Of a stretch of DNA of 64,000 bases, positions 26,721-35,333 are shown one piece after another. A program made the translations under genes and the position numbers. Numbering within the stretch: position 1 is the stretch's first letter; each line of letters starts with the position of its first letter. Below the pieces are notes generated by a model that did not search any database, had not been told where the DNA came from, and was given only the letters and a program-made list of their open reading frames with translations. The stretch is from assembly GCA_902510415.1 (NCBI GenBank), contig CABXBH010000003.1, forward strand, positions 35,522-99,521, in the 5' to 3' direction. This DNA is from an uncultured Bacteroidota bacterium. GTDB lineage: Bacteria > Bacteroidota > Bacteroidia > Flavobacteriales > Flavobacteriaceae.

Positions 26721-27929
26721 ATGTCAAATCAAAATAAACTAGACTTAATTATTTGGGGGGCTACTGGTTTTACCGGACAATTAGTTTGTGAGTATATTAA
26801 CAAAACATATTCTAGTAGTAACCTTAGATGGGGTATTGCCGGAAGAAATAAAGAGAAAATTTCGGATATTGGAAAAAATTTAAAAATCGGTAATGAAAAA
26901 GTTTTTATTGCTGATAGTAATGATTTAGAAAGCCTCATAAAACTAACTTCCAAGACTAAAGTAATATGTACAACTGTCGGCCCATATGCTAAATATGGGA
27001 CTAATTTAATTGAGGCTTGTATTAAAACAGGAACAAATTATTGTGATATTACAGGTGAAACGCAGTGGATAAGACAAATCATTGATAAATACCATAGCAG
27101 TGCTATAGAAAATAAGATAAAAATTATTAATTCATGCGGGTTTGATTCAATTCCGTCTGATATGGGAGTTTTCTATTCTCAAAAAAGAATTTTTGAAAAA
27201 ACGGGCAAATATGCTACCAAGATAAATATGAGAGTAGCTGGAGCAAAAGGTGGTATAAGTGGAGGAACTTATAATAGCTTATCCAATGTTTTAGAGGAAG
27301 CGCGTGTTGATAAAAATGTGCGAAAAACTTTGACAAACCCTTATGGTCTCAATCCAATTGATAAACAATTTGGTCCGGATAAACCAGATTTACAAAAAGT
27401 AATTTTCGATAAAATATCTAATTCATGGATTGCACCTTTTGTGATGGCAGGTATAAATACAAAAATTGTGAGAAGAAGCCATGCGTTAATAGACTTTAAA
27501 TACGGTGCAGACTTTTGTTATGATGAAGCTACATTAACTGGTAAAGGAATTTTTGGTCAAATAAGAGGTTATATGAGTTTGATACCTATCTTTCTGGCAA
27601 CAAGAAAAAAAGGAAGTATCATAAAAAATATTGTTGACTACGCCTTGCCTAAATCAGGTGAAGGACCATCTGAAAAAACAAGAATTAGTGGTTACTATAA
27701 TCTGCGATTCTATTTAACGCACCAAAATAAAACATACATAAGTAAAGTAATTGGCGATAGGGATCCTGGATATGGATCTACATCTAAAATGTTGGCTGAA
27801 AGTGCTGTTTGTCTTGCCTTAGATAAAACACCTGAAACTTACGGGATCTTAACTCCATCAGTAGCATTGGGTGATCCACTTTTAAAAAGACTACAGGAAA
27901 ATGCAGGATTAACTTTTATTTTTGATTAA
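26721..27929 (+). CDS. saccharopine dehydrogenase-like NAD(P)-binding protein (trans-acting enoyl-reductase type)
   Basis: Rossmann-fold oxidoreductase of 402 residues. The nucleotide loop is IIWGATGFTGQLV (residues 10-22), then WGIAGRNKEKI and TTVGPYAKYGTNLIEAC with YCDITGETQWIR. This layout is that of saccharopine dehydrogenase-like or trans-acting enoyl-reductase proteins rather than lysine-pathway enzymes. The substrate is likely a lipid or polyketide intermediate (inference). Its stop overlaps the convergent DUF5916 gene by four bases. Confidence 0.87.
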   Translation: MSNQNKLDLIIWGATGFTGQLVCEYINKTYSSSNLRWGIAGRNKEKISDIGKNLKIGNEKVFIADSNDLESLIKLTSKTKVICTTVGPYAKYGTNLIEACIKTGTNYCDITGETQWIRQIIDKYHSSAIENKIKIINSCGFDSIPSDMGVFYSQKRIFEKTGKYATKINMRVAGAKGGISGGTYNSLSNVLEEARVDKNVRKTLTNPYGLNPIDKQFGPDKPDLQKVIFDKISNSWIAPFVMAGINTKIVRRSHALIDFKYGADFCYDEATLTGKGIFGQIRGYMSLIPIFLATRKKGSIIKNIVDYALPKSGEGPSEKTRISGYYNLRFYLTHQNKTYISKVIGDRDPGYGSTSKMLAESAVCLALDKTPETYGILTPSVALGDPLLKRLQENAGLTFIFD

Positions 27930-30523
27930 CTCCCAATTCTAAAAGTAGCTTTAACTAAAAAGGTATTTTCAGGTCTGGAGTCTTTGATATTTTCAATCAA
28001 ATTGCCGAATAAATTATTATTGATATCAGTAAAATTATTTATCCCTTGAGCCCAAACAAAATACAACTCAGATCCAGCCTTATATTCCCACCTCAACACC
28101 AGATTGGATTTAAATTGTACGCTCGTAAAATCTGGATTACCAAAACTATAATCAATATTATTATCTAAGTCCTCATCAATATAGTATCTGCCATTTTCAA
28201 ATAAAATTTGCTGAGAATTATATTCGGAAAATCTATCATTTAATTTTTTTGCTGTTGAATTAGTTACATGTTTGAACTGATCATAATTAGCTTTAAATAT
28301 GAATGGCTGACCATAATATTGAATGGATAAATTTGGATTTATTAAGTAATTTAATCTAATTGATGTTGATATACTTTCATTATCTATTCTACCTAAAACA
28401 TATCTACTGTTATCTCCAAATTCTTTTGTAGTTAGATACTGTGACAGGTTAGGATTGGTTCTGTACTGAGGAGAAATTGAAATTGAAAAATTACTAAATG
28501 GTCTATAACCAAATTCAGCATCAACAGTAAAGAAAGAGAAATTATTTTCTTTTGCCTGGCTATATAACATTCCAAAAGAGTAGGTGAATTTTTTTCTAAA
28601 ATCACTGATTATCCAAGTACCAAAATAATTTTCTTCCGAAAATCTCCATCGAGGACCACCTCTCAAGTAGGTATTAATAAAAATTTTAGGTTTGTGAGCT
28701 GCCATCGAACGAATTGTAAAATTATTTTTAAAAGTCAAAAAACTGTTTAAGCCATATTGAGTTCGATTGTGATTACCTTCAAAATCGTAAGTTGAAAATT
28801 GCTCAAAACCAATTTCAATAGATCTAAAATTTTTTGTAGGTTTTAGAGTTCTATAACTAACATTTAATGTTTGAATTTTGTTGTCTGCTTGTTTCAAATA
28901 TCCAATATCATTAAGTTCCAGCTCAGGTGAATACCAATCAAATCCAACATTATATGTCCAATTTCCACCTGCTTGTTTTCCAATGTTAAAAGTTCCACCG
29001 GTACCAGTTAGTGATGTTCGATTTTCATCAACTGAAACGTGGTCAGCGTCTACTCTTTGAAATAGATGAACTATTGAGTTTTGGGTTCTTGTTATAGATT
29101 CTTTACTTCCTTCAACCTTACTCATAATTATTTTACCATCGAAAAAATAATCCTTATTATTCCATTGGTGTTTAAAATCTATTGCTGTTGAAAAAGCATT
29201 TTTATGTAAGAAATCTAAATTTTCATCAAGATTGAATCGGCGAGTATTTGTAAAAATTCCACCAACGTAACTGTTGCTGTCATTATAATCTTTTTGAACT
29301 CTTGCAACTATGTAATTTGTTTGAGGCTCAACCAATTCATCCCTCGTATTTTGACCATCACTTATTTTTGCAAATTCATCTGAAGTCATGCTTTCTAGTA
29401 AACCAATTGACCAACCGTTATTTGTCTTTCCAGAGATTTTTACTGCTCCAAGTATAGTTGTATTGAGAGGTTGATTTGAATATTCGTTGGTATTTAAAGA
29501 CGGATAGACGCTTGGTGATTTCCCAATTCTTCTTGAAAAGAAAAGATTATCATTTTGACCTCCAAAATTAAAATCAAATATATTTTTACCTTCAACAAAA
29601 AATGGTCTTTTTTCATCAAAAAATATTTCAAATCCGTCGAGATTAATAACTGATGGATCTGCCTCAACTTGTCCAAAATCAGGATTAATTGTAAAATCTA
29701 ATGTTAAGTCACTAGTTATATTTATTTTACCATCAATTCCAAAATTTGTCTTCAAATCTGACCCATCCCTAAACGGATTTCCTGTTTCATTTTCATAAGA
29801 ATTATATTCAACAAGTGAAAATGGCTTTATTTCATAATTAAGCTTAGGAGTTATTTTTGAAATTCCTTTTATCTCTCCACTTTCTGAAATCCATCCTGCT
29901 GAACCTGCAGGCACCCTATCCCACAATGATTGTTCATTAACTTTAAAATCAACACGCATAATGTTAAATCCCCAAATTTGGATATCTTGATTTTTAAATC
30001 TTAACTGGCTAAAAGGGATTTTTACCTCTGCATTCCATCCATCACTATTAACTTTTGTTTTAGAATACCATACTGCATTCCAGCTTTCATCTTCATTATC
30101 CCCATTATTACTAGCAAATACATCTCTTTGAGTTCCTGCTGACGAAAGTCCAAAAACAAATGAATTTATTTTATCATTATTGCTGTCGAATGCAATATAT
30201 ATTGCATCTCCATCTAATTGATCTCTTCTTGTTAATCTATTTACAATTTCATAAGGGTTAATTAATGATTTTACAAAAACATAAATAGCATTGTCATCAA
30301 ATAATAATTTAAATTTTGTCTGGTTTGAAGGCTTGGTATTTTCGTCTGGCTGCAATTCGATGAAATCAGTTTGCCAATCAACTTCTTTCCATGCTTCATC
30401 GGAAATATCTCCATCTATTATAGGGGGTAAATTTTTGTCAATTTTTTTAGTAAAATATGTTTTATTATCAGACTGGGTAAAACAAATACCAAATGAAAAA
30501 AAGAATAGAAGTAGTAACCTCAT
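27926..30523 (-). CDS. DUF5916 outer-membrane protein with CBM9-like N-terminal domain
   Basis: Large exported protein (865 residues; leader ending FGICFTQ). Residues ~33-200 form a CBM9-like sandwich (PPIIDGDISDEAWKEVDW, DNAIYVFVKS). The DUF5916 core follows with LDFTINPDFGQVEADPSVIN and EIFFDEKRPFFVEGKNIFDF, then a long beta-strand-rich region suggesting an outer-membrane barrel, ending FLVKATFRIGS. The function of DUF5916 is not established; carbohydrate or membrane-surface roles are guesses. It overlaps the upstream gene by four bases. Confidence 0.92.
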   Translation of the reverse strand: MRLLLLFFFSFGICFTQSDNKTYFTKKIDKNLPPIIDGDISDEAWKEVDWQTDFIELQPDENTKPSNQTKFKLLFDDNAIYVFVKSLINPYEIVNRLTRRDQLDGDAIYIAFDSNNDKINSFVFGLSSAGTQRDVFASNNGDNEDESWNAVWYSKTKVNSDGWNAEVKIPFSQLRFKNQDIQIWGFNIMRVDFKVNEQSLWDRVPAGSAGWISESGEIKGISKITPKLNYEIKPFSLVEYNSYENETGNPFRDGSDLKTNFGIDGKINITSDLTLDFTINPDFGQVEADPSVINLDGFEIFFDEKRPFFVEGKNIFDFNFGGQNDNLFFSRRIGKSPSVYPSLNTNEYSNQPLNTTILGAVKISGKTNNGWSIGLLESMTSDEFAKISDGQNTRDELVEPQTNYIVARVQKDYNDSNSYVGGIFTNTRRFNLDENLDFLHKNAFSTAIDFKHQWNNKDYFFDGKIIMSKVEGSKESITRTQNSIVHLFQRVDADHVSVDENRTSLTGTGGTFNIGKQAGGNWTYNVGFDWYSPELELNDIGYLKQADNKIQTLNVSYRTLKPTKNFRSIEIGFEQFSTYDFEGNHNRTQYGLNSFLTFKNNFTIRSMAAHKPKIFINTYLRGGPRWRFSEENYFGTWIISDFRKKFTYSFGMLYSQAKENNFSFFTVDAEFGYRPFSNFSISISPQYRTNPNLSQYLTTKEFGDNSRYVLGRIDNESISTSIRLNYLINPNLSIQYYGQPFIFKANYDQFKHVTNSTAKKLNDRFSEYNSQQILFENGRYYIDEDLDNNIDYSFGNPDFTSVQFKSNLVLRWEYKAGSELYFVWAQGINNFTDINNNLFGNLIENIKDSRPENTFLVKATFRIGS

Positions 30524-30972
30524 TTTAAAACTTTTTTCAGAAATATGTTTTTGTTAAGCTTTTGGTTTTTTTCTTTCAAGAAGATTATATCATCAATCAA
30601 AACCCATTTATTATTTTCTGAGCCAATATTTATTCTTTTATTTAATGAATCGTCAATTACTATTTCATTATCAACTATTGACCAATTTATTTCTTCTTGT
30701 TCATCATAGTCTAAAAAATTAAGTGTAAGTGTTGCGGTATTATTATTTTTAAAGAGGACATACATCTCTGCAGAATCAATAATATCTTCAGCAAACCCTG
30801 ATGCTAACTCTGCGGCCATTTTCTCAAGCATATCAAGCTTCTTAGTTTCTTCCTTTAAAAGATCCTTAACTTTAACCTTAAGCTCCCATTTACCAATTAT
30901 ATCTGATTTTGTAATTTTATTTTGGGAAAATGTAATTGAAAAAACAAGAAGAAAAAAATAGATAATTCTCAT
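30520..30972 (-). CDS. exported lipocalin-like hypothetical protein
   Basis: Exported 150-residue protein (leader MRIIYFFLLVFSITFSQ). IIGKWELKVKVKD at the start of the mature part and NTATLTLNF, INWSIVDNEIVID later give a lipocalin-like one-domain beta pattern. A charged helix (KKLDMLEKMAAELASGFAEDI) is inserted after the first strand. Coupled to the DUF5916 gene by ATGA overlap, so the two probably work in the same envelope process. Confidence 0.7.
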   Translation of the reverse strand: MRIIYFFLLVFSITFSQNKITKSDIIGKWELKVKVKDLLKEETKKLDMLEKMAAELASGFAEDIIDSAEMYVLFKNNNTATLTLNFLDYDEQEEINWSIVDNEIVIDDSLNKRINIGSENNKWVLIDDIIFLKEKNQKLNKNIFLKKVLK

Positions 30973-31002
30973 ATTATTAATTTGATTTTTGCAGTAAATA
31001 AA

Positions 31003-31779
31003 TTAAAATTTTAAGTGTCTTACAGTATCAGTATTATCATACTTAATAATTTCCCTTAATGATGCAATGCCAAGTTCTAAATGATTTTTATCATATAACT
31101 TAGAGTTCTTATCATCTCCTTTGTTTGTTTTTATTCCGTCAGGTATCATGGGCTGATCTGTTACAAGAAGTAGTGCGCCTGTTGGTATTCTGTTATGAAA
31201 TCCAACGGAAAATAAAGTCGCTGTTTCCATATCAATAGAATAGGCTCTAACTTTTTTAAGGTATTTTTTAAATTTGGCATCAAACTCCCAAACCCTTCTG
31301 TTAGTTGTAAAAATAGTACCCGTCCAATAGTCAGTTTTATTATACTTTAATGCTGAAGAAATTGCCCTTTGTAAAGAAAAAGAAGGCATTGCTGGGACTT
31401 CAATAGGAAAATAATCATTAGAAGTTCCTTCTCCTCTTATTGCACCAATTGGTAAAATATAGTCCCCTATTTGTATTCGATTCTTTAAGGCGCCGCATTT
31501 ACCAAGAAATAATACAGCCTTTGGCATTAGTGCTGTCAATAAATCCATAACTGTTGCTGCATTTGGACTACCCATCCCAAAATTTATAATTGTAATATTA
31601 TTATGTGTTGAAGATGGCATATTCTTTTCTTGTCCGTCAACCTTTACATTGTTTAAAGAAGCAAATTCTTCAACATATTTTTGGAAATTGGTTAATAATA
31701 TATATTCCCCAAAAGAAGAAATTTCTACTCCTGTATATCTTGTTATCCAATCTTTTACTATTTCTTTCTTAGTTTTCAT
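31003..31779 (-). CDS. amn: AMP nucleosidase
   Basis: Cleaves AMP to adenine and ribose 5-phosphate. The nucleoside-phosphorylase-like core shows TIINFGMGSPNAATVMDLL, VLFLGKCGALKNRIQIGDYILP, SIDMETATLFSVGF and ALLLVTDQPMIPDGIKT. At 258 residues it corresponds to the short Bacteroidota form without the regulatory N-terminal domain of the E. coli enzyme. Separated from the next gene by a terminator. Confidence 0.93.
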   Translation of the reverse strand: MKTKKEIVKDWITRYTGVEISSFGEYILLTNFQKYVEEFASLNNVKVDGQEKNMPSSTHNNITIINFGMGSPNAATVMDLLTALMPKAVLFLGKCGALKNRIQIGDYILPIGAIRGEGTSNDYFPIEVPAMPSFSLQRAISSALKYNKTDYWTGTIFTTNRRVWEFDAKFKKYLKKVRAYSIDMETATLFSVGFHNRIPTGALLLVTDQPMIPDGIKTNKGDDKNSKLYDKNHLELGIASLREIIKYDNTDTVRHLKF

Positions 31780-31802
31780 ATGTTATAAAGGTAATAAATA
31801 AA

Positions 31803-31827
31803 AAAAACCCCGATTAACGGGGTTTTT
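31803..31827 (-). terminator. rho-independent terminator, possibly bidirectional
   Basis: Stem AAAACCCCG/CGGGGTTTT with an ATTAA-type loop lies between amn and the upstream SnoaL-like gene on the minus strand. A/T tracts on both sides would let it work either way, but both neighbours run on the minus strand. Confidence 0.85.
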
Positions 31828-31846
31828 CAATCTACAAAAACAAAAT

Positions 31847-32344
31847 CTAATTTTGTTGTGGAATTCCTTGAGAATTTGTTCTTGGTGACCAATGAGAATG
31901 CATTACTTTCCATTCTCCATTTTCGTTAACCCATGTTTGAGATGCTCTAGTTGCATAAGGTACATTTTGATCGCCATCATCAAAATTAATAAGACCATCT
32001 GAATCAAATGTTACAACGGCCGTATTCAAATCAGAGGACATAAATACTTGATGATTAGACATTTCAAATGCGCCAAAATCCCAGCCTCTAACGGCGTTTA
32101 CCTCTTCTTGACTTTGAACAGTCAAAGAAGAACCATTTGAATTATATATTGTTGTTCCTAAGTCAGCTGAAACCCACTTGCTAGCCGTATTCCAGTCTCT
32201 TGAAATATACGCTGATTGATAATCATTTGACATAGCTGTTATGTCTGAAACTACTTGCGCAGCATCTACAGCTGGTATAGTTTCTGTTGTATTAGTGCAG
32301 GAAAAACCAACAATAATCGACAGTAAAAAAATAAGTTTTTTCAT
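31847..32344 (-). CDS. SnoaL-like (NTF2 fold) lipoprotein
   Basis: Exported lipoprotein (leader MKKLIFLLSIIVGFSC) of 165 residues. The NTF2-like domain shows ITAMSNDYQSAYISRDWNTASKWVSADL, VVTFDSDGLINF and RASQTWVNENGEWKVMHSHWS, the last being a classic DUF4440/SnoaL ending. A general ligand-binding or isomerase fold; the substrate is not predictable. A strong terminator follows. Confidence 0.83.
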   Translation of the reverse strand: MKKLIFLLSIIVGFSCTNTTETIPAVDAAQVVSDITAMSNDYQSAYISRDWNTASKWVSADLGTTIYNSNGSSLTVQSQEEVNAVRGWDFGAFEMSNHQVFMSSDLNTAVVTFDSDGLINFDDGDQNVPYATRASQTWVNENGEWKVMHSHWSPRTNSQGIPQQN

Positions 32345-32408
32345 AATTAAAATAATTTGTTAAAATATTATAACTATAAAAAAAAGAAATTATTGTGCGA
32401 TTAAAATA

Positions 32409-32849
32409 TTATTCGGGTGATGATCTGCTGATTGTATACTCTAGAATTAAAAGCAAAAATATTATGGAACCATTAGCAACTGCTAACTCGACCATACTAG
32501 CATTATCATTAGAAAGAGCATTGATGGCAGAGACTCCAATTACAACAAAGAAATATGTCATTTCTTTCACTTTAATTGTTTCGGTTCTGAATCGTAGAAT
32601 AGCAAAAATAGCAAAAAGACCTAGAGCAAAACCTAAATCTAATTTTACATTGCTTAATAAAAAACATAGCAAAAATGTAATGAGACCTGCAGAATTATAT
32701 GTGAAGAAAAACTCATTCAAAGATTTCTTGCTTTTATTATTGAATTTCAAATAAATAAACTTAGAAATGAAAAAAACAACGAAAATATTAAGTATAAGTA
32801 TTGTGACTAAGTCTGATAAGTCCTGATTATTTGCAAAAATTAGCTCCAA
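32409..32849 (-). CDS. DUF4956-family membrane protein, apparently shortened at the C-terminus
   Basis: Membrane protein of 146 residues with four hydrophobic segments. SAGLITFLLCFLLSNVKLDLGFALGLFAIFAILRFRTETI followed by VKEMTYFFVVIGVSAINAL is the DUF4956 signature, usually near polyphosphate VTC or similar proteins. As remembered, family members continue for ~70 more cytosolic residues after the last helix; here the frame stops after EYTISRSSPE. So it is a short variant or a truncated gene. No VTC-domain partner is in the window. Confidence 0.78.
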   Translation of the reverse strand: MELIFANNQDLSDLVTILILNIFVVFFISKFIYLKFNNKSKKSLNEFFFTYNSAGLITFLLCFLLSNVKLDLGFALGLFAIFAILRFRTETIKVKEMTYFFVVIGVSAINALSNDNASMVELAVANGSIIFLLLILEYTISRSSPE

Positions 32850-32954
32850 AATAAAAGATTTTTAGTTGCGAGTGCAATTAAGAAAAAAATTGAAAGAATT
32901 CCTAATGATATATATGTTTTAAAACAGTTTTGTAAATTGTTATAAATTAAAAAA

Positions 32955-34820
32955 ATGAGAAGAATATTTATTATTATACTATTTGCAAGCATAATTTCTA
33001 ATTCATATGCTCAAAAAGAAAGTAAGAAAAAGACAATTGATTCCTTAACCATTGATATGAAAATTAGCGAAGGGCTAATTACAACTTATTCTAATGAGAA
33101 AAATAATTTATTTTTTGAAATTTCTAAAAATTTATTGGGGAAAGAACTATTGGTTGTGACAAGATTTGCTCAACTTCCTGCTAATTATTCAGGATATCTC
33201 AATGCTGGTTCTAAAACCGCCGAACATGTAGTTCAATTTGAAAAAAATGGAACTAAAATTTTATTAAAAGAAGTAAGTTATACCAATATTGCAGATGATG
33301 AAGATCCTATTTCTGTTAGTGTTAAAGAAAATAATTTTAAACCTATTTTAGGAGCCTTTGAAATAAAGAATTCTGAAAAAGATAAATACCTAATAGATGT
33401 AACTAGTTATTTTATGTCTGACTCGCCAGGATTTAATATAATCAGATCCTATGAAAAGACTAATTATAAAATTGGTAGTGTTGACAAAAAAAGAAGTTTT
33501 ATAGACTCTGCTAGGAGTTTCCCTCAAAATACTGTAAGATATGTAGCATCGACAACAAGAAATGCTACTGGCCCAAGTGTATCTGACCCTAGAACTGGAG
33601 AGATTATAGAAAGTGATATTATATGGTATCATAACCATCTAAGATCATATAGAAATAGGTATTTATTAGAAACCGGTGCTGCGAATCCGAAAGCTAGAAC
33701 TTTAAATACTCCAGAAAAAGAAATAGGAGAAATGATGAGGCAAGTTATCGCACATGAAATAGGTCATGCGCTTGGACTACCCCATAACATGAAAGCAAGT
33801 AGTGCTTATCCAGTTGATTCGTTAAGGTCTGGAGATTTTACACAAAAATTTGGAATTGCAACGACGATTATGGATTATGCTAGATACAATTACGTTGCAC
33901 AGCCTGGAGATGAAAATATAAGATATGTCCGACAACTTGGTCCCTACGATAATTACTCCATAGAATGGGGTTATAGATACTATGGTCAAAGCCCGGAAGA
34001 AGAAAAAAATATTTTGAAAAAATTTGTTGATTCAAAATCATTAGATCCAGTTTATATGTTTGGAGGGTATGGAAATGATCCAAATTCACAAACAGAAAAT
34101 ATTGGGGATGATCCAGTGAAAGCAAGCACGTATGGAATTAAAAATTTGAAGATTGTTGCTAAAAATCTAATGGATTGGGTGATAGAGCCAAATGAAAACT
34201 ATGATGAACTTAATGAATTATATGGAGAATTATTAGGGGTTTACAGAAGATATATATATCATGTACATTCACTTATTGGTGGAATATATGACACTCCTCA
34301 TAACGAAAACCAAAAAGGTACTATTAGATATGTAAATGTTGATATTAATAAACAAATTGAAGCTCTTAGGTTTTTAGAGAAAAATTTGTGGAATACTCAA
34401 AGCTGGCTAATGGATAGTAAGTTAATATCTCAAATTAAGGGTGAAGGGGTTTTAAATTCAATTCAAGGACTTCAGCTTAGTGCATTGAATAGACTTCTAA
34501 ACTATGATAAACTTAACCGTATGCTATCAGCTAAAGAATCCCTGGAAGGAAATGCACTGTCAGTTAGTGGGTTAATTGATGATTTATTACAAACAATCAT
34601 TGAATCACCTAATAATCCTGACCTCTCTGAACAAAGACTTCAGCTTTACTTTGTTGAAAGGATTGATATATTAATGAGTGAAGAAAAATTAAACCCCTCA
34701 GTCAAAAGTATTCTCATGGAATCAAAAAATAATATTCACTCATTTGCTAAAAGAAAATCAAGATTATCTAAAGGGATAGTCAAATCTCATTATAAATATT
34801 TAAAAACTATAAGTGAATAA
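32955..34820 (+). CDS. exported zinc metalloprotease (DUF5117/DUF5118 type) with an apparent internal deletion
   Basis: Metzincin-like protease with a leader ending NSYAQ. The zinc motif is HEIGHALGLPH (about residues 267-277), followed by the family stretch SSAYPVDSLRSGDF and TTIMDYARYNYVAQPGD. The N-terminal DUF5118/5117-like region ends KKRSFIDSARSFPQN and then jumps directly to TVRYVASTTRNATGPSVSDPRTGEI at residue ~193. In family members I recall, ~150 residues separate these two elements; this copy is 621 residues against ~800. The active site is intact but part of the prodomain-like region is missing. Confidence 0.88.
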   Translation: MRRIFIIILFASIISNSYAQKESKKKTIDSLTIDMKISEGLITTYSNEKNNLFFEISKNLLGKELLVVTRFAQLPANYSGYLNAGSKTAEHVVQFEKNGTKILLKEVSYTNIADDEDPISVSVKENNFKPILGAFEIKNSEKDKYLIDVTSYFMSDSPGFNIIRSYEKTNYKIGSVDKKRSFIDSARSFPQNTVRYVASTTRNATGPSVSDPRTGEIIESDIIWYHNHLRSYRNRYLLETGAANPKARTLNTPEKEIGEMMRQVIAHEIGHALGLPHNMKASSAYPVDSLRSGDFTQKFGIATTIMDYARYNYVAQPGDENIRYVRQLGPYDNYSIEWGYRYYGQSPEEEKNILKKFVDSKSLDPVYMFGGYGNDPNSQTENIGDDPVKASTYGIKNLKIVAKNLMDWVIEPNENYDELNELYGELLGVYRRYIYHVHSLIGGIYDTPHNENQKGTIRYVNVDINKQIEALRFLEKNLWNTQSWLMDSKLISQIKGEGVLNSIQGLQLSALNRLLNYDKLNRMLSAKESLEGNALSVSGLIDDLLQTIIESPNNPDLSEQRLQLYFVERIDILMSEEKLNPSVKSILMESKNNIHSFAKRKSRLSKGIVKSHYKYLKTISE

Positions 34821-34822
34821 AA

Positions 34823-34912
34823 ATGGAATGGTATAAAAAAAATAGAAAGTATCTTTTTGCAGTAGTAATCTGTTGGTTTATATATAGATTAATAACTGCT
34901 GTGATGTATTAA
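34823..34912 (+). CDS. possible 29-residue single-span membrane peptide
   Basis: Short frame starting two bases after the metalloprotease stop: a charged start MEWYKKNRK, then one hydrophobic segment (YLFAVVICWFIY). It is too short for the ORF track. Position and composition suggest a coupled micro-protein, but chance cannot be excluded. Confidence 0.35.
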   Translation: MEWYKKNRKYLFAVVICWFIYRLITAVMY

Positions 34913-35226
34913 TCAAGCATGTACTTAATTGCTAATGAACTTTTAGAAAATGAGATTTTTAATTCATTTTGCTTTTCTCTAGAACTCTTGATTTTTAGTG
35001 ATAAGTAATTAGTATTTGCAAATTTATTTATTAAATCATTTAATGGTCCACTTGGCAATAAACTTTTTTTATCTGGCTTATTAAAAATAGCATTCAATTG
35101 AAATTGAAAATTGTTTTGAAGTTTAAATTCATCAAATGATATGTTTTTAAATTCAACAAATTGAGAATTGTTGTTTGAAAATGAGTTTAAACTAAAAAAT
35201 AATATAAAAGCTATTATACGATGCAT
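34909..35226 (-). CDS. small exported hypothetical protein
   Basis: 105 residues with a leader (MHRIIAFILFFSLNSFS). The mature part is basic and Asn/Ser/Lys-rich, with FVEFKNISFDEFKLQNNFQFQLNAIFN resembling a small beta or helical module. Family not recognised. Its 3' end overlaps the end of the 29-residue frame on the other strand. Confidence 0.55.
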   Translation of the reverse strand: MHRIIAFILFFSLNSFSNNNSQFVEFKNISFDEFKLQNNFQFQLNAIFNKPDKKSLLPSGPLNDLINKFANTNYLSLKIKSSREKQNELKISFSKSSLAIKYMLD

Positions 35227-35333
35227 GTTGAAAGATAAAAAATAATTTATAATTCAGGTTTTTATTTTTTGAATAGTCTACTTTCCAAAGCATGGACTTC
35301 AATTTTTGTATATTGCGCAAAATAACCAATTTT

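Noticed and set aside
32395-32754. 119-residue plus-strand frame
   Set aside because: Antisense shadow of the DUF4956 gene, Lys-rich and without any family pattern.
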